DNA of 64,000 nucleotides from contig JARZZO010000006.1 in assembly GCA_030544215.1 (NCBI GenBank), positions 47,840,501 to 47,904,500 of the forward strand, written 5' to 3'. Shown here piece after piece: positions 1 through 10,700 of this stretch; the stretch's first letter is position 1; each line of letters starts with the position of its first letter. Origin of the DNA: Zantedeschia hybrid cultivar (Eukaryota; Streptophyta; Magnoliopsida; Alismatales; Araceae). The notes beneath the pieces were generated by a model. The model was not told the origin of the DNA, did not search any database, and saw only the letters and a program-made list of their open reading frames with translations. Position numbers and translations under genes: made by a program.

Positions 1-144
1 TAAAATAAGTTATGAAAAAAAAATTTATTTTGGACAGAACGATGAAGAAGAATGAGCAAATATACAAGTACATAAAGATTTATACTAGTTCGGTCTATCC
101 AGACCTATGTCTAATCCCCAAGCAAACCACTTGGGAGTTCCACT

Positions 145-313
145 ACAAGAGGAATCAACCTCCTGTACACAACAGGCCCTCCCATCTAAAAACCTAGAAG
201 AGGAAAACAACCTTCTATACTAGACAGGCCCTCCCTTCCAACAACCTGGAAGAGGAAAACAACCTCTTGTACTAGACATGCCCTCTCTTCTAATAACTAG
301 GAAGAGGAAAACA
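145..313. repeat. 52-bp minisatellite, about 3-4 copies
   Basis: The phrase GAAGAGGAAAACAA recurs near 197, 249 and 301, and a CCCTC-containing phrase recurs near 175, 227 and 279, giving a period close to 52 bp. A more diverged first unit begins near 145. No coding role is apparent. Confidence 0.75.
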
Positions 314-1479
314 AGATAAAGAACTATTTGATTTAGTGATGACTTAGAAAAAGTAGGTGTTCAGAGTTGAACACAAACAAGATCAGTAATTTAGACAAGA
401 ATAAAATTAGAAATTCGGTCCTTAATTTTCAGGCAATCTCCCAGAGCTTTAGTGTGCGCAATGTAGTGCTTATGGTCTAGAAGATTTATCTATTGCTCTC
501 TCTTTCTTATTGGCTTTCTTTCAGGCATTGAGAGGCTTAGGTTTTTCCTTTTGGCACTGGAGTATATCCTTTTGGTGTATGCCTCTGGTGTGTATCTCTC
601 TAGTAAGTCTCTTGAGTATATCACCTTCTATATAGTTTGAACAAGAGCTTTAGGTTTTATATCCAGTCTTCAAAAATCTGTCCATTAGACTGGAGAAGAA
701 AAATATTGGAGAGAGTGGCTTCCCACTGTGTCTAACGTTTGAATCATCAGAGAGAAAGAGAAAGTCTACTGACACGAAAACTTCACAAGCTACCAGGTAC
801 ATGTGGCCCAAGGGTACTGAGGTATGACCTTAGACAAGTTAGTGATATCTCCTATCAGTGTCCTAAAATGAAAGAACACACGAAAAGGGGAAACCATGCT
901 TTTTTTCTATCCTGTGTGTCAGCATAGTAGAGTTCCATAATAATATAACAGTATAGCAGCATGGGAACTCAAGAAAAAATGTAAATAACTATCAATCAGT
1001 ACTGTAAGAAAATCACTCTATCCAAATGCTTAATATAATAAGGCAAGCTAGAGATATGACAGAAAAGAACATGTATGCATTAAATAATAAAAAATCTTAT
1101 ACAAGGTTAGACAATTAGGTTACGAAGATCAAGAATATAAAAGTGAATAGACTAATAAGATACCAAATCAATTAATATATATAGTCATCTTTACATTGTT
1201 TAGAAGATTAGATTTAATCGGTAATTGCTAGAGATAATACATTCAACAACCATTGATAATCAAAGTTAAAGATGTTGTCTAGATTCACATTAATCGACTT
1301 GAAAAAGCAAATAATCGAAGCCATAATTGAAGGTTGATCGATTTGAGATCATAAGGATAGTTAGAGCTCAATTTGAGTCTCAGAATCGATTAAGCTTAAC
1401 ATAGTAATTGATTGGTCAGGAAACTATAATCGAAGTGATAAATTGTAATCGATTAAATCGATATCGGTGAGCGAAATAA

Positions 1480-1850
1480 AACAATCAATAATAGATTAGA
1501 TTTTTATTGATAATCGAAGTGAAAGACTAAACAATAAATCAATTTATGATATATCAATAATCAAAGTGAAAGACTTGAATGCTTATTTGATTTATGATAC
1601 AACGATAAACGAAGTGAAATAATTGAATGCTTAATTGATTTACGATATATCGATAATCGAAGTAAAAGACTTAAATGCTTAATTGATTTACGATATATTG
1701 ATAATCATAGTGAAAGTTGAATGCTTAATCGATTTATGGTATATCGATAATCAAAGTAAAAGTTAGTCGATTTACGATATGTGGATAATCAAAGTGAAAG
1801 TTAATCAATTTATGATATATCGATCATCGAGTAAAACTGCAAGGTAAAGC
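1480..1850. repeat. AT-rich minisatellite, 46-49 bp units shortening to 38 bp
   Basis: The core GATAATCGAAGTGAAAG and variants start near 1509, 1555, 1604, 1652, 1700, 1746, 1784 and 1822. The first steps are 46-49 bp and the last two are 38 bp. The shorter units lack a block of about 10 bp (like CTTGAATGCT) between the core and the next GATTTACGATAT phrase. Looser copies of the ATCGATT/ATCGAAG words reach left to about 1300. Confidence 0.8.
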
Positions 1851-3230
1851 GTTAATTGAAAAAGACTATTTGATTAATCAAATGGAGTTAGATAATTGAT
1901 AAGAAGAATGGATTGATTAACAAAGTAAAAACATACATAGAACCTATTAAGAGCTTAGCGATAAGTACTTGATTGAATTTCCAGTTGAGTTTATAATCGA
2001 TATGACCATAGATCTCTTGAATTTGTTAGAATTGGGTGGCCTCAAAGCCAATCATTGTACATTCTAGTTCAAATTATTAATAAAGGCAATTATTTCTTCA
2101 TTTATAGTTCTCGCAAATTAACTATCGTAATGAAGGTCCGTAGACAAATGTATGAGATATTGAATCATGATGAGATCATGATAGTGAGATCAATATCCTC
2201 AGTCAATTGTCTTAAACAATTCTCGATCATAGGATATTTGAGATGGACATTAAATATCCGATAAGATCGACACAAGTTATGTCTACTCATGTGATGTGGG
2301 TGAATGATCTCACATTCACTCGTGTGGTGACACTAAGACAAACATGTGGGTGCTCATTAGAGAATGAGTTCACTGAACAGACCCAAATAAGAATTCCTGG
2401 ATGGTAATTATACCTATTAGTCAACCAGGGAATTCAATCGTTGCAGTAGCACAGTTGGTCCTTTGACCTGAGTCACCAATGATACCTTGTTTGTGGACCA
2501 TTGTATCTTGATTCTCTGACTTGTGGACTTTAACCATTAAGTCCACCATAATCGGTCTTTCAGATACAGTGGAAAGCTTGCGAAGGTAATTGAGTGAACA
2601 ACAAGGGATCACTCACTCTTGGTATAAGACTGGAGAGATAATGTCCCATGGATGTGTACACAGAAATCCCTGGCCAGGGTCAAATGAAAGAGATGTCTTT
2701 CTAGATATTAACTGAGTACTGGAATCCATCTGGATAATGCGATAGAGGGTTTGACTATAAAACCATACCCTTGCGTTATTGGGACATTACATGAGTGAAG
2801 GATTATATCTATGCGGTATCTGCAGACGGAAAGGTTCAATTGAAGGGAACAATATCCCTTATATCTTATGGGATCGTGAGGTAGTGTTTGGTGCTGTTCA
2901 TGATCAGAAGGCCGAGTGAATTAATCATCAGATGATAATCTACTTGTTTATTAAATTAATCATTTAACATATGATGTTTAAATGTTAATTAATAAATATT
3001 AAACTCAAGAAATAGTTCTAAGTTTAATGGGCCTGCAACCGGACTGATATATGGGCCTAGAGGTTCACACAGATAAGAGTTCTCGTCAGACGGTGAGAGA
3101 CGTTAAATTTCATGCTTATCTGGGCTTTTATAAAAAGCCGCAGGATAAACATGAAGGTTTAATGGAGAATTATCTAAGGCCAAACTCTTGGATAATCATG
3201 AGGATTAATATTTGTGCTTATCCTTATTTC

Positions 3231-3237
3231 TATATAA
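3231..3237 (+). promoter_or_regulatory. TATA box of copia A 5' LTR
   Basis: TATATAA sits in CTATATAAGGAGGGCC about 380 bp before the LTR end. The same box is at 51530 and 59495 in the LTRs of element B. In the 3' LTR of A the site reads TAGATAA (near 20382), so only the left copy keeps the full box. Transcription would be expected to start roughly 30 bp downstream; the start site is inferred. Confidence 0.65.
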
Positions 3238-3354
3238 GGAGGGCCAAGGGGAAGGGGTAAAAAGTTGGTTGGAAAAATTTTACACCCCAGATTCTCTTTC
3301 TCCTCTCTCTCTCTCCTTCTCTCTCTCTTGGAGTAGATCTGTCTCTCTCCGCGC

Positions 3355-3567
3355 ATGGTGGATTTGAGATCTGGTCGGAGGACTCAAGTCGAGGAGGAAA
3401 TCGCGTTTGTAGCGGGAACTCGTGTGGATACCTCTAGAGATCGTGCGCGTGCGCGATTACCGAGTCAGAATCATCCACGGGAGATTCGAAACCCCGCAAA
3501 GGTGAAGAACCGTTCTTCCCGTGTTTGTTATAATGTCCGTTTTACGATCCCAGCAGCCAATACATAG
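3355..3567 (+). CDS. Small LTR open frame (70 codons), possible upstream ORF
   Basis: The frame starts at an ATG in the context CGCGCATGG, about 120 bp after the TATA box, so it may be the first AUG of the genomic RNA. It encodes a basic, Arg-rich peptide with the phrase VDTSRDRARARL. Equivalent frames are at 51654 and 59619 in element B (there 96 and 112 codons, running past the LTR end) and at 20504 in A's right LTR, where the ATG is mutated. A similar phrase occurs in the same LTR position of the C, D and E families. No known domain is recognised. Conservation might be nucleotide-level only, so expression as a peptide is unproven. Confidence 0.35.
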   Translation: MVDLRSGRRTQVEEEIAFVAGTRVDTSRDRARARLPSQNHPREIRNPAKVKNRSSRVCYNVRFTIPAANT

Positions 3568-3611
3568 GAATCGATTTTATTATCCGCTGCGTTCTTGTCG
3601 ATTCCTTACAG

Positions 3612-3629
3612 TGGTATCAGAGCCAGGTT
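3612..3629 (+). other. Primer binding site (initiator tRNA-Met), copia A
   Basis: TGGTATCAGAGCCAGG lies one base after the LTR end (g at 3611). TGGTATCAGAGC is complementary to the 3' end of plant initiator tRNA-Met, the usual minus-strand primer of copia elements. Confidence 0.95.
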
Positions 3630-5046
3630 GCTGGTTCGATCGTAAAACGGCATCGTTTTGCGTGATTTTCTCGTTATGCGTGAAGAACCCGTATTGTACG
3701 TGTTATTGGGCTAAAAATTATTTTAATAATCTGGGAATCGTTCCCACGTTTTTAGAAGGTCTAAAATTTGTTAGGATTTGATCCCGAATTTTATTTGGGA
3801 TTTTCTGAGTTCTTCATGTGATGATGAATCGGGGTTTTTCGGCGACTTTGTACTCGCTTCCCAAGCGTTGGGATAGCCGTCCGAATCTCTAGATCTCATG
3901 GTGATAGTCACCACTTCACATTGGGCATGATGATTAGCACCGGAGTGCCCTTGGAGGTCCTGAAAATCAAGCCCAAACTCGGGTTTTTAAAACCTGAAAA
4001 ATCAGTTTTTTTTTTTGTTTTTGGGGCTTGGTTTGCTCCCCATCGCCGGTCACCGGCGGCCTTGCCGGCGCCGGGCACGACGCCGGCGCCGGGGGCACCG
4101 CCGGCCGGGGCCGCCTCCGCCGGGGGGGCTGGCCGCCGGCACCCCAACGCCTGCAACCGCCGCCGGCCTGCAGAAAGTTAGGGTTCGGGTGTTTTTGCAG
4201 GGAAGGAGAAGAAGCGGTCGGGCCGGCCCGCCGGTCCCGACCCGGTCGGACCGGGCGGGGGCCGGGCCGGACCCCCTGGCCGAGCCAGGGCCCGGGTCCG
4301 GGCCAATTGGCCCTAATGGGCTGGGCCCATTTTTTCAATGATTATTAAAATTGTTTTAATAACTGTAAAACCCCATTAAACCCTTTATTAGCCCATTTAA
4401 GCCCGTTTTAAATTTGTTTTAAAATAGTAAAATTATAGGAATAATTAATAATTGTTATTAATTATTTTTATGATTATTAACAGCTTATTAAAGTGTTTAA
4501 TAACTGTTATTCAATTAAAGGGCTTTATTGTTAATAGGGTGTTAGTTAATTATTTAAAATTGTTTTAGAAAATTAATTTCCGTGTTAAATTAATTAGTTT
4601 AAAAATGTTTTAAACTAATTTTATGCATAACTTGATTACATTTTTTGTTCAAATTGTTTGAATTAGGATTTAGATTAACTGAATGGTTTAGTTATTTAAT
4701 TAGTCAATAATGTTTTGAATATTATTGATTATGTTGAAAAAAATGTTATTTCGAAAACTAATTGGTATTATAATTTTATACTTATAAAATTTAATACCAA
4801 ATTGCAATTATGTGATGATTGTGATGCATGTGATGTGTTTTATGGTGGGATGATCATGGACTTAGTATTTTCATGTGATGAATGATGTGAATGAATGCGA
4901 TGCTTAATTCATTTGGTATTTTAAATAGGACCTGCGTGTCCTCCTCTCTTTTAATCCAAATGTACTCTCCACCTTCCTATAAGATTGTACTCCCCTTAAT
5001 AAGATCAAGGTTTCTAATTGTTTAAATGTACATTTATGGACCTGCG
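3630..5046 (+). other. Leader of copia A, left part
   Basis: This is non-coding leader between the primer site and gag. A very GC-rich block (about 4040-4320, rich in GCCGGCGCC words and ending with CTGGCCGAGCCAGG) is followed by a strongly AT-rich block (about 4330-4900, TTAATTA words). The same two-part order is seen in B, D, E and, reversed, in C. Long open frames on both strands of the GC-rich block are composition artefacts. The leader resumes at 14831 after gypsy G. Confidence 0.8.
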
Positions 5047-5939
5047 TGTAAGGACTGAGGCTTTCGGATCCGGTTTTCGGGGTTGGACCCTGCAATTCAG
5101 ACTCCAGTGGGGCTCGACGCGGTTTAAACGGCGTCCAGCTATGCTGACGCGTTTTATCCTGTGCCACGTGGGCAGGCTTTGGGTCGCGAGAGTACGGCCC
5201 TGACATGTCGCCTGAACGGCGTCTGTGAGGCACGACGCCTTTCAGACTGCGACTCTAGGTTGTCAGAGTACGGCGCCAGTCTTATCGACTGAACGGCGTC
5301 TTTCATGGAAGACGCGTTTCAGACCTCTGTCAGAGCGTTGCAGAGGGTTGTCAGAGCAGCCGTCACATCGACTGATAGGCGTCCGTACATCTCGATGCGT
5401 TTCAGCCAGTCTCTGGTTAACCCCGAGAGCCCTCCTTCTTTCTCTCATTTGCTCCTCCTTCTCTCTTTCTCTCCTTCCTTCCGGCGACTCCGACATCGAC
5501 CCTTTGTCCTTCCCTCCACTCCAACACTTCCCTACCTCTCACCTCTACCACCACCACTTCCTTCGCGGCGTTCCATTCTCCGGACGGCGGCCGACGTCCC
5601 GGCGGAGTGGCGGCGTCCTCGAGGGTACCGGTGGCGGTCTGCGGTGCGGCGGGTCGGAGGCACGGAGCTTGGAGGAGTTCAAGAACCAGTAGGGTGACGG
5701 TTCCCACAGTGTTGTGTTCTAAATCATGTTTTTCCCCATTTAAAGCATGCTATGGATCGATGGTTTTGGGGTAGAATGAGCATGTTAGGGGGTTTTTCCT
5801 TGATGGGAATGGGAGTTTCTGTGATGAGAATTCTTGATACTTTGGTTGCCCTCTTTCCCCTCTGTTTTTGGGGCTTTTTCGGGGTATTTGGGGTTAAGGG
5901 AGGAACCCTCGGATCGAACTAGGGAACCAGGTTTCTGGC

Positions 5940-6420
5940 GCTAAACGGCGTCGTGCCTGGTCGACGCCTTTCAGAAGGACGTCAGGGCAGTACGACGCCT
6001 TTTAGGACAGAAATCCCCCTGTTCGAGGTTTCAGGAGTCAGGGACTCTGGCGCTAAATGACGTCATGGATGGACGACGCCTTTCAGAAGGACGTCGGGCC
6101 ATCATGACGCCATTTAGGCAGGAAATCACCCCGACTCAGGGACTCAGTTCGAGGATTCTGGGACTAAAAGACGTCATGGGTGGGCGACGCGTTTTGGAAT
6201 AGCGTCGAGACACCATGACGCCTTTTAAGGCAGAAATCCCTCGATTAATGTTTTCTAGAATTCCTGGTTTTTCAGCGTGAACGGCGTCTGAGGATGTTGA
6301 CACCTTTTAAAAGGCGACCACTGGTGTCGACGCCTTTTAGGCCAGATTCTGAGGCCGGTATTTCATGAACCAGTTTAGGGCGTTTGAATGGCGTCGGCCT
6401 AGGGCGACGCGATTCAAGCC
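5940..6420 (+). repeat. 110-bp degenerate repeats with GGCGTC/GACGCC inverted words
   Basis: Units start near 5940, 6050, 6163, 6276 and 6383. Each has a left word like CTAAACGGCGTC followed within 30-60 bp by a right word like GACGCCTTTTAGG, its inverted counterpart. A second array of 77-79 bp units with the same words lies at 5213, 5290 and 5369. The right LTR (about 13218-13700) and the solo LTR at 32480-32810 carry the same pattern. Confidence 0.7.
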
Positions 6421-6772
6421 AGAACTACATTAATCCATGCCAGTAAAATGTGTTTACACTGCTAGATAGTCGGTTAATGCATACAGTTAGTATACTCGAT
6501 TTGATGAACTCTTCGTGACCAGATGGCACTGCGTTGTGTGTCGTGCGACCGTGGACTTCCTCCATGACCGGATCGCACCGTGCCGTGTTTTATGTTTCGG
6601 TGGACCTAGAGTGACAGTTGTAGCGTTCTACACCCTGTGTCGGTGCGGAGAGACACAGCGCTGACGGGGGCAGTGGCGGGGTGACGCCTAGTAGAGAGGG
6701 TCACCTGGTGAACCCCGGGGTTAGCTAGCTTGTACCGGTGTCGGAGAGGTACCGTTGGAGTGTCACTCGTGC

Positions 6773-6940
6773 TAGGGGAAGGAGTAACCACCTGAGCCAG
6801 TTGGGCCGGAGTAGCCAGCGTGCTATCCGAGGGGTTACTGTTTGGTCTCAGCGGGCCGGTGTTTGCTGAGGGAAGGAGTGACCGCCGAGGTGGCCCGTGT
6901 GCTATCCGAGGGGTTACTGTTTGGTCTCAGCGGGTCGTTG
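6773..6940 (+). repeat. Degenerate tandem duplication in gypsy G LTR
   Basis: GTGCTATCCGAGGGGTTACT occurs at 6820 and again at 6899, each preceded by a GGGAAGGAGT-like phrase. Units are about 70-83 bp. The right LTR has the same duplication (about 14054-14221). The related solo LTR at 32090-32170 shows only one copy, so the duplication arose in the G lineage before this insertion. Confidence 0.75.
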
Positions 6941-7546
6941 TTTTTCCCACTCTCGTTGTGAAGTTGACGTGTTTTAAGGATACGCCGAACTACGAGTTTC
7001 CTGATAGATTGGAATCATGCATATTAGCTTTACTTTGAATGCATGTGATTCGTATTAAGATGTAGGCATGGAAATCATTGTCTCTTCATGGTTATTATAT
7101 CCCTGCTGTACTTTTCACTTGTGGGTGTGTGTGTGTGTGGGCAGTGGGGATCGAAGGATCCCTACTGAGTCTTTTCGTTGAGACTCACCCCTGCGGCTTT
7201 CAGGTGAGGACTCCAGGCAGACCTAGCGAGGGTTGTGCGGCTGAGTGCTGAGCGTCGTCGACTGTTGTTCCGGGGTATGCCCCGATGTAGTTGTTATCTT
7301 TATTTCTGGCCTGTATGTATAATCATTTCTTTTCTGTTGGAGTATGTAATTATTTGCTGTATCGAGTCGCATTGTAATAACTTTTAATTTCTGCATTTTC
7401 CCTTCAATTCAATGCGATGTGAATGGATAGCTTAGTTAATTATTTATTTCCAAGACTTACTCGGATCCTGGTTTGGTTACAAGTTAATGATTCGGTACCC
7501 ATTTAGTAATCGGATCCCCGATTATAGGGTGGCGGGTCGTTACAGT

Positions 7547-7558
7547 TGGTATCAGAGC
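7547..7558 (+). other. Primer binding site (initiator tRNA-Met), gypsy G
   Basis: TGGTATCAGAGC lies two bases after the LTR end. It matches the initiator tRNA-Met 3' end, the primer used by Del/Tekay-type chromoviruses. Confidence 0.92.
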
Positions 7559-7701
7559 ATTCGGTCTGGCAAATAAATGAATAACTAGGTTAAATGTCAT
7601 GAGTCCGGCAAATAATTACATTATCCCGTACAGGCACGACGGTAGCATAGGTTTTGGGTTTCTAACTAGAACTTTTCGATTTTGTGTTTGTAGGCGATTA
7701 G

Positions 7702-10700
7702 ATGGCTCCTAGGAAGAGGGTGCCAGTTGTTCGAGAGAGGGCAGATGTCCCTAGTGGTTCTGAGGCCGGTAGGCCGAGTGTAGAGCAGTTCATCGAGGCT
7801 ATGATGGATACCATGGCCAGATATCAGACTCGAGACCCTAGTGAGAGTTCTAGTGCTCGGGGTGGGTCTACGGCTACACTGGAGAGATTCCTGAAGCTGA
7901 GGCCACCTCACTTCACCGGTCGTCCCGACCCTGACGAGGCCGTTCACTGGCTTAGGGAGATAGAGAAGACTTTTGACACCATGGATTGTGCAGCAGTGGA
8001 GAAGACTCCGTTAGCTACCTTCATGTTGAAGGATAGCGCCTATGATTGGTGGACCTCCTTGAAGAGTTTGTCTTATGAGGATAGGAGTCTCAGGGAGATT
8101 TCTTGGGAGACTTTTGTGAAGGAATTCAATGCGCAGTATTTTCCTAGACATGTTCAGAGGGCCAAGGAGAGGGCATTTATGGAGCTGACTCAGGGGAGTA
8201 TGACAGTAGTCGAGTACCAGGCGAAGTTTGTTTCGCTTGGGAGGTTTGTGCCCTTCATCTCGGGGGACGAGGAGCGACGTACTGAGAGGTTTGTGGATGG
8301 GCTGAGGCTCGGCCTGAGGAACTTTGTGGCATCTCACTGTTGTAAGGATTTGGCATCAGCAGTTAGGAGTGCAGCGGCAGTGGAGGCACAGCTGAATCAG
8401 TCAGCCCGGGAGAGAGGATTGACTGCTCAGGGACCAGCACGTGGCAGGGGCAAGGCAGCGGCAGCGGCCCCTTCGTCCGGATCGGGATCGTCGTCACTCG
8501 GCTCCCGATTCAGGAGATTCTTTCGAGGCGGTGGCAGCAGTAGTGGCAGCAGTGGTAGTAGCAGGCCTAGGCCGGATCAGCAGAGCCAGTCGGTGTCCAG
8601 CGCCCAGCAGGAGTCAGCTCAGAGGCCTCCTATAGTTTGTCAGCACTGTGGTGGTACTCATGGGGGGACTCAGTGTCCTGCTTTCTCTGGGAGATGCTAT
8701 ACTTGTGGCCAGCAGGGCCACGTGGCGCGGTTTTGCCCGCAGGGGCGTGGCCAGAGGCAGGGACCAGCTGATCAGAAGAAGCCGAGGACCCAAGGGAGAG
8801 TGATGGCTATCACCAGGAGGGAGGCTCGCGCGTCCAACTTGGTGGAAGGTACACTTTCTGTCCTTGGGAACTCTGCGCATGTGTTGATTGATTCGGGTGC
8901 TTCGCATTCTTTCATTTCTGAGCAGTTCATAGATAATATTTCTGCACCCATTGATGAGTTAGCTGATGGATTGATGGTAGAGGTTCCTTCTGGGGATTTC
9001 ATGTTATCTTATAATTATTTGAGGGATGTCCCCTTGACCATTGAGGGCCATGAGTTACCCGCCCAATTGGTTGTGCTGGCCATTCGTGATTTCGATATCA
9101 TCCTGGGCATGGATTGGTTGGAAGCTTACTATGCTGAGGTGGACTGCAACAGGAAGAGAGTGCGTTTCTCTATTCCAGACATCCCGATCTTCTACTTCCA
9201 AGGTATCAGGCTCTCTTCTCGAGGTATTCTTATTTCTGCCTTTAAGGCTCATAGGTTGCTTGCTGGTGGTTGTGAGGCCTTCCTTGCCTCTGTTGTTGTT
9301 TCCGATGCCCGTGACTGTCCCAGTCCCTGGGTGGTGCCAGTAGTGTGTGACTTTGCAGATGTGTTTCCTGAGGAGTTGCCTGGCCTTCCTCCTCAGCGAG
9401 AGGTCGAGTTTACCATTGAGCTTGCACCGGGTACGGCGCCTTTGTCTAAGGCCCCGTATCGGATGGCGCCAGCCGAACTCGCTGAGTTGAAGGCGCAGTT
9501 GCAGGAGTTGCTTGATAAGGGTTTCATTCGTCCTAGTACTTCTCCGTGAGGTGCTCCAGTCCTTTTTGTCAGGAAGAAGGACGGTTCTTTGAGACTGTGC
9601 ATTGATTATAGACAGCTGAACCAAGTGACGATTAAGAACAAATACCCGCTTCCTAGGATCGATGATTTGATGGATCAGCTGCAGTCTGGGAAGGTATTTT
9701 CCAAGATTGACCTGAGATCTGGGTACTATTAGATGAGGATCCGTGATGTTGATGTCTGTAAGACAGCTTTCAGGACTCGGTATGGACATTATGAGTTTTT
9801 GGTTATGCCCTTCGGTTTGACCAATGCTCCGGCAGCCTTTATGGATTTGATGAACCGAGTCTTTAGGGCCTATCTGGATCAGTTTGTGGTGGTATTTGTC
9901 GATGATATTTTGATATATTCTTCTTCTGAGGAAGAGCACGCCACTCATGTTCGAGCGGTGTTGCAGGTCCTAAGGGAGCACCAACTCTATGCCAAGTTCA
10001 GCAAGTGCGAATTCTGGCTAGACAAGGTGCACTTCCTTGGGCATGTCATTTCTGGCGAGGGCATCGCAGTGGATCCAGCCAAGATTGAGGCAGTGATGGA
10101 TTGGAGCAGGCCAACTACAGTGACTGAGATCAGGAGCTTCTTGGGGCTTGCCGGTTATTACAGACGGTTTGTTCAGGGGTTTTCTTCGATAGCAGCCCCC
10201 TTGTCGAGGTTGACTCGAAAGGGAGTTCGTTTTGTCTGGACCGAGGATTGTGAACGGAGTTTCACTGAGTTGAAGACTCGCCTCACTTCGGCCCTAGTAT
10301 TAGTGCTTCCATCTGGGTCAGGTGGGTTTGTGGTTTACTCGGACGCGTCCCGTCGAGGTTTGGGCGCAGTTCTAATGCAGCATGGCAGGGTAGTGGCTTA
10401 TGCTTCTCGACAATTGAAGAAGCATGAAGAGAACTATCCTACCCATGATTTGGAGCTGGCAGCTGTAGTATTTGCACTTAAGATTTGGAGACATTACTTG
10501 TATGGTGAGAAATTTCAGGTCTTTACTGATCACAAGAGCCTGAAGTATGTGTTCACTCAGAGAGACTTGAACTTGAGGCAGCGAAGGTGGATGGAGTTCA
10601 TTAAGGATTATGACTTTGACTTTTCTTATCATCCGGGCAAGGCGAATGTTGTGGCAGACGCCTTGAGTCGAAAGACGGTCATGTCATACCTTATGATTCG

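Larger units (their letters stand above)
1..2018. other. AT-rich flank, no gene recognised
   Basis: This stretch left of copia element A holds no open frame that resembles a known protein; the short frames in it have no recognisable motif. It contains two tandem repeats, listed separately, and AT-rich DNA between them. It continues at 20765 on the far side of element A. It may be the edge of another old repeat or ordinary intergenic DNA; I cannot decide. Confidence 0.5.
2024..3610 (+). repeat. 5' LTR of copia A
   Basis: The LTR starts TGTTAGAATTGGG and ends TTCCTTACA, directly before the primer site at 3612. It carries a TATA box at 3231-3237 and a pyrimidine-rich run (about 3294-3330) in the expected 5' untranslated region. 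It aligns along its length with 19175-20759, 50332-51909 and 58287-59868. Confidence 0.93.
5047..7544 (+). repeat. 5' LTR of gypsy G
   Basis: It begins TGTAAGGACTGAGG and ends GGCGGGTCGTTACA, two bases before the primer site. It lacks 32 bp present in the right LTR (about 12364-12396); the related solo LTR at 31475-33684 has the longer form, so the left LTR carries the deletion. It contains CpG-rich degenerate repeats (5103-5420, 5940-6420), a pyrimidine-rich tract (5440-5560), a degenerate duplication (6773-6940) and a short TG run near 7124. Confidence 0.93.

Noticed and set aside
739..927. 62-codon frame in the left flank as a host gene
   Set aside because: No motif, poor context, no supporting exon structure.
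2421..2612. 63-codon minus-strand frame repeated at 19572, 50729 and 58684
   Set aside because: It recurs only because it lies in the four copies of the A/B LTR; antisense to the LTR, no domain recognised.
3475..3500. tRNA T-arm-like word GATTCGAAACC in copia LTRs
   Set aside because: No acceptor, D or anticodon arms can be drawn around it; not a tRNA gene.
3908..4348. Overlapping Pro/Arg/Ala-rich open frames on both strands
   Set aside because: They lie in the GC-rich leader block of copia A, are open in several frames at once and have no family motif; composition artefact.
5225..5697. 155- and 130-codon frames in the G LTR, with a similar phrase in the solo LTR (33044-33526)
   Set aside because: Overlapping frames on both strands in a CpG- and pyrimidine-rich LTR; similarity between LTRs is expected from shared DNA and no domain is recognised.
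5940..6420. Repeat-spacer look resembling a CRISPR array
   Set aside because: Units are degenerate, lie inside both LTRs of a plant retrotransposon and have no cas genes; plant nuclear DNA.
9547..9549. Stop codon in G as programmed readthrough or recoding between gag and pol
   Set aside because: It falls within the N-terminal part of RT, after protease, and two further stops follow; mutation is simpler.
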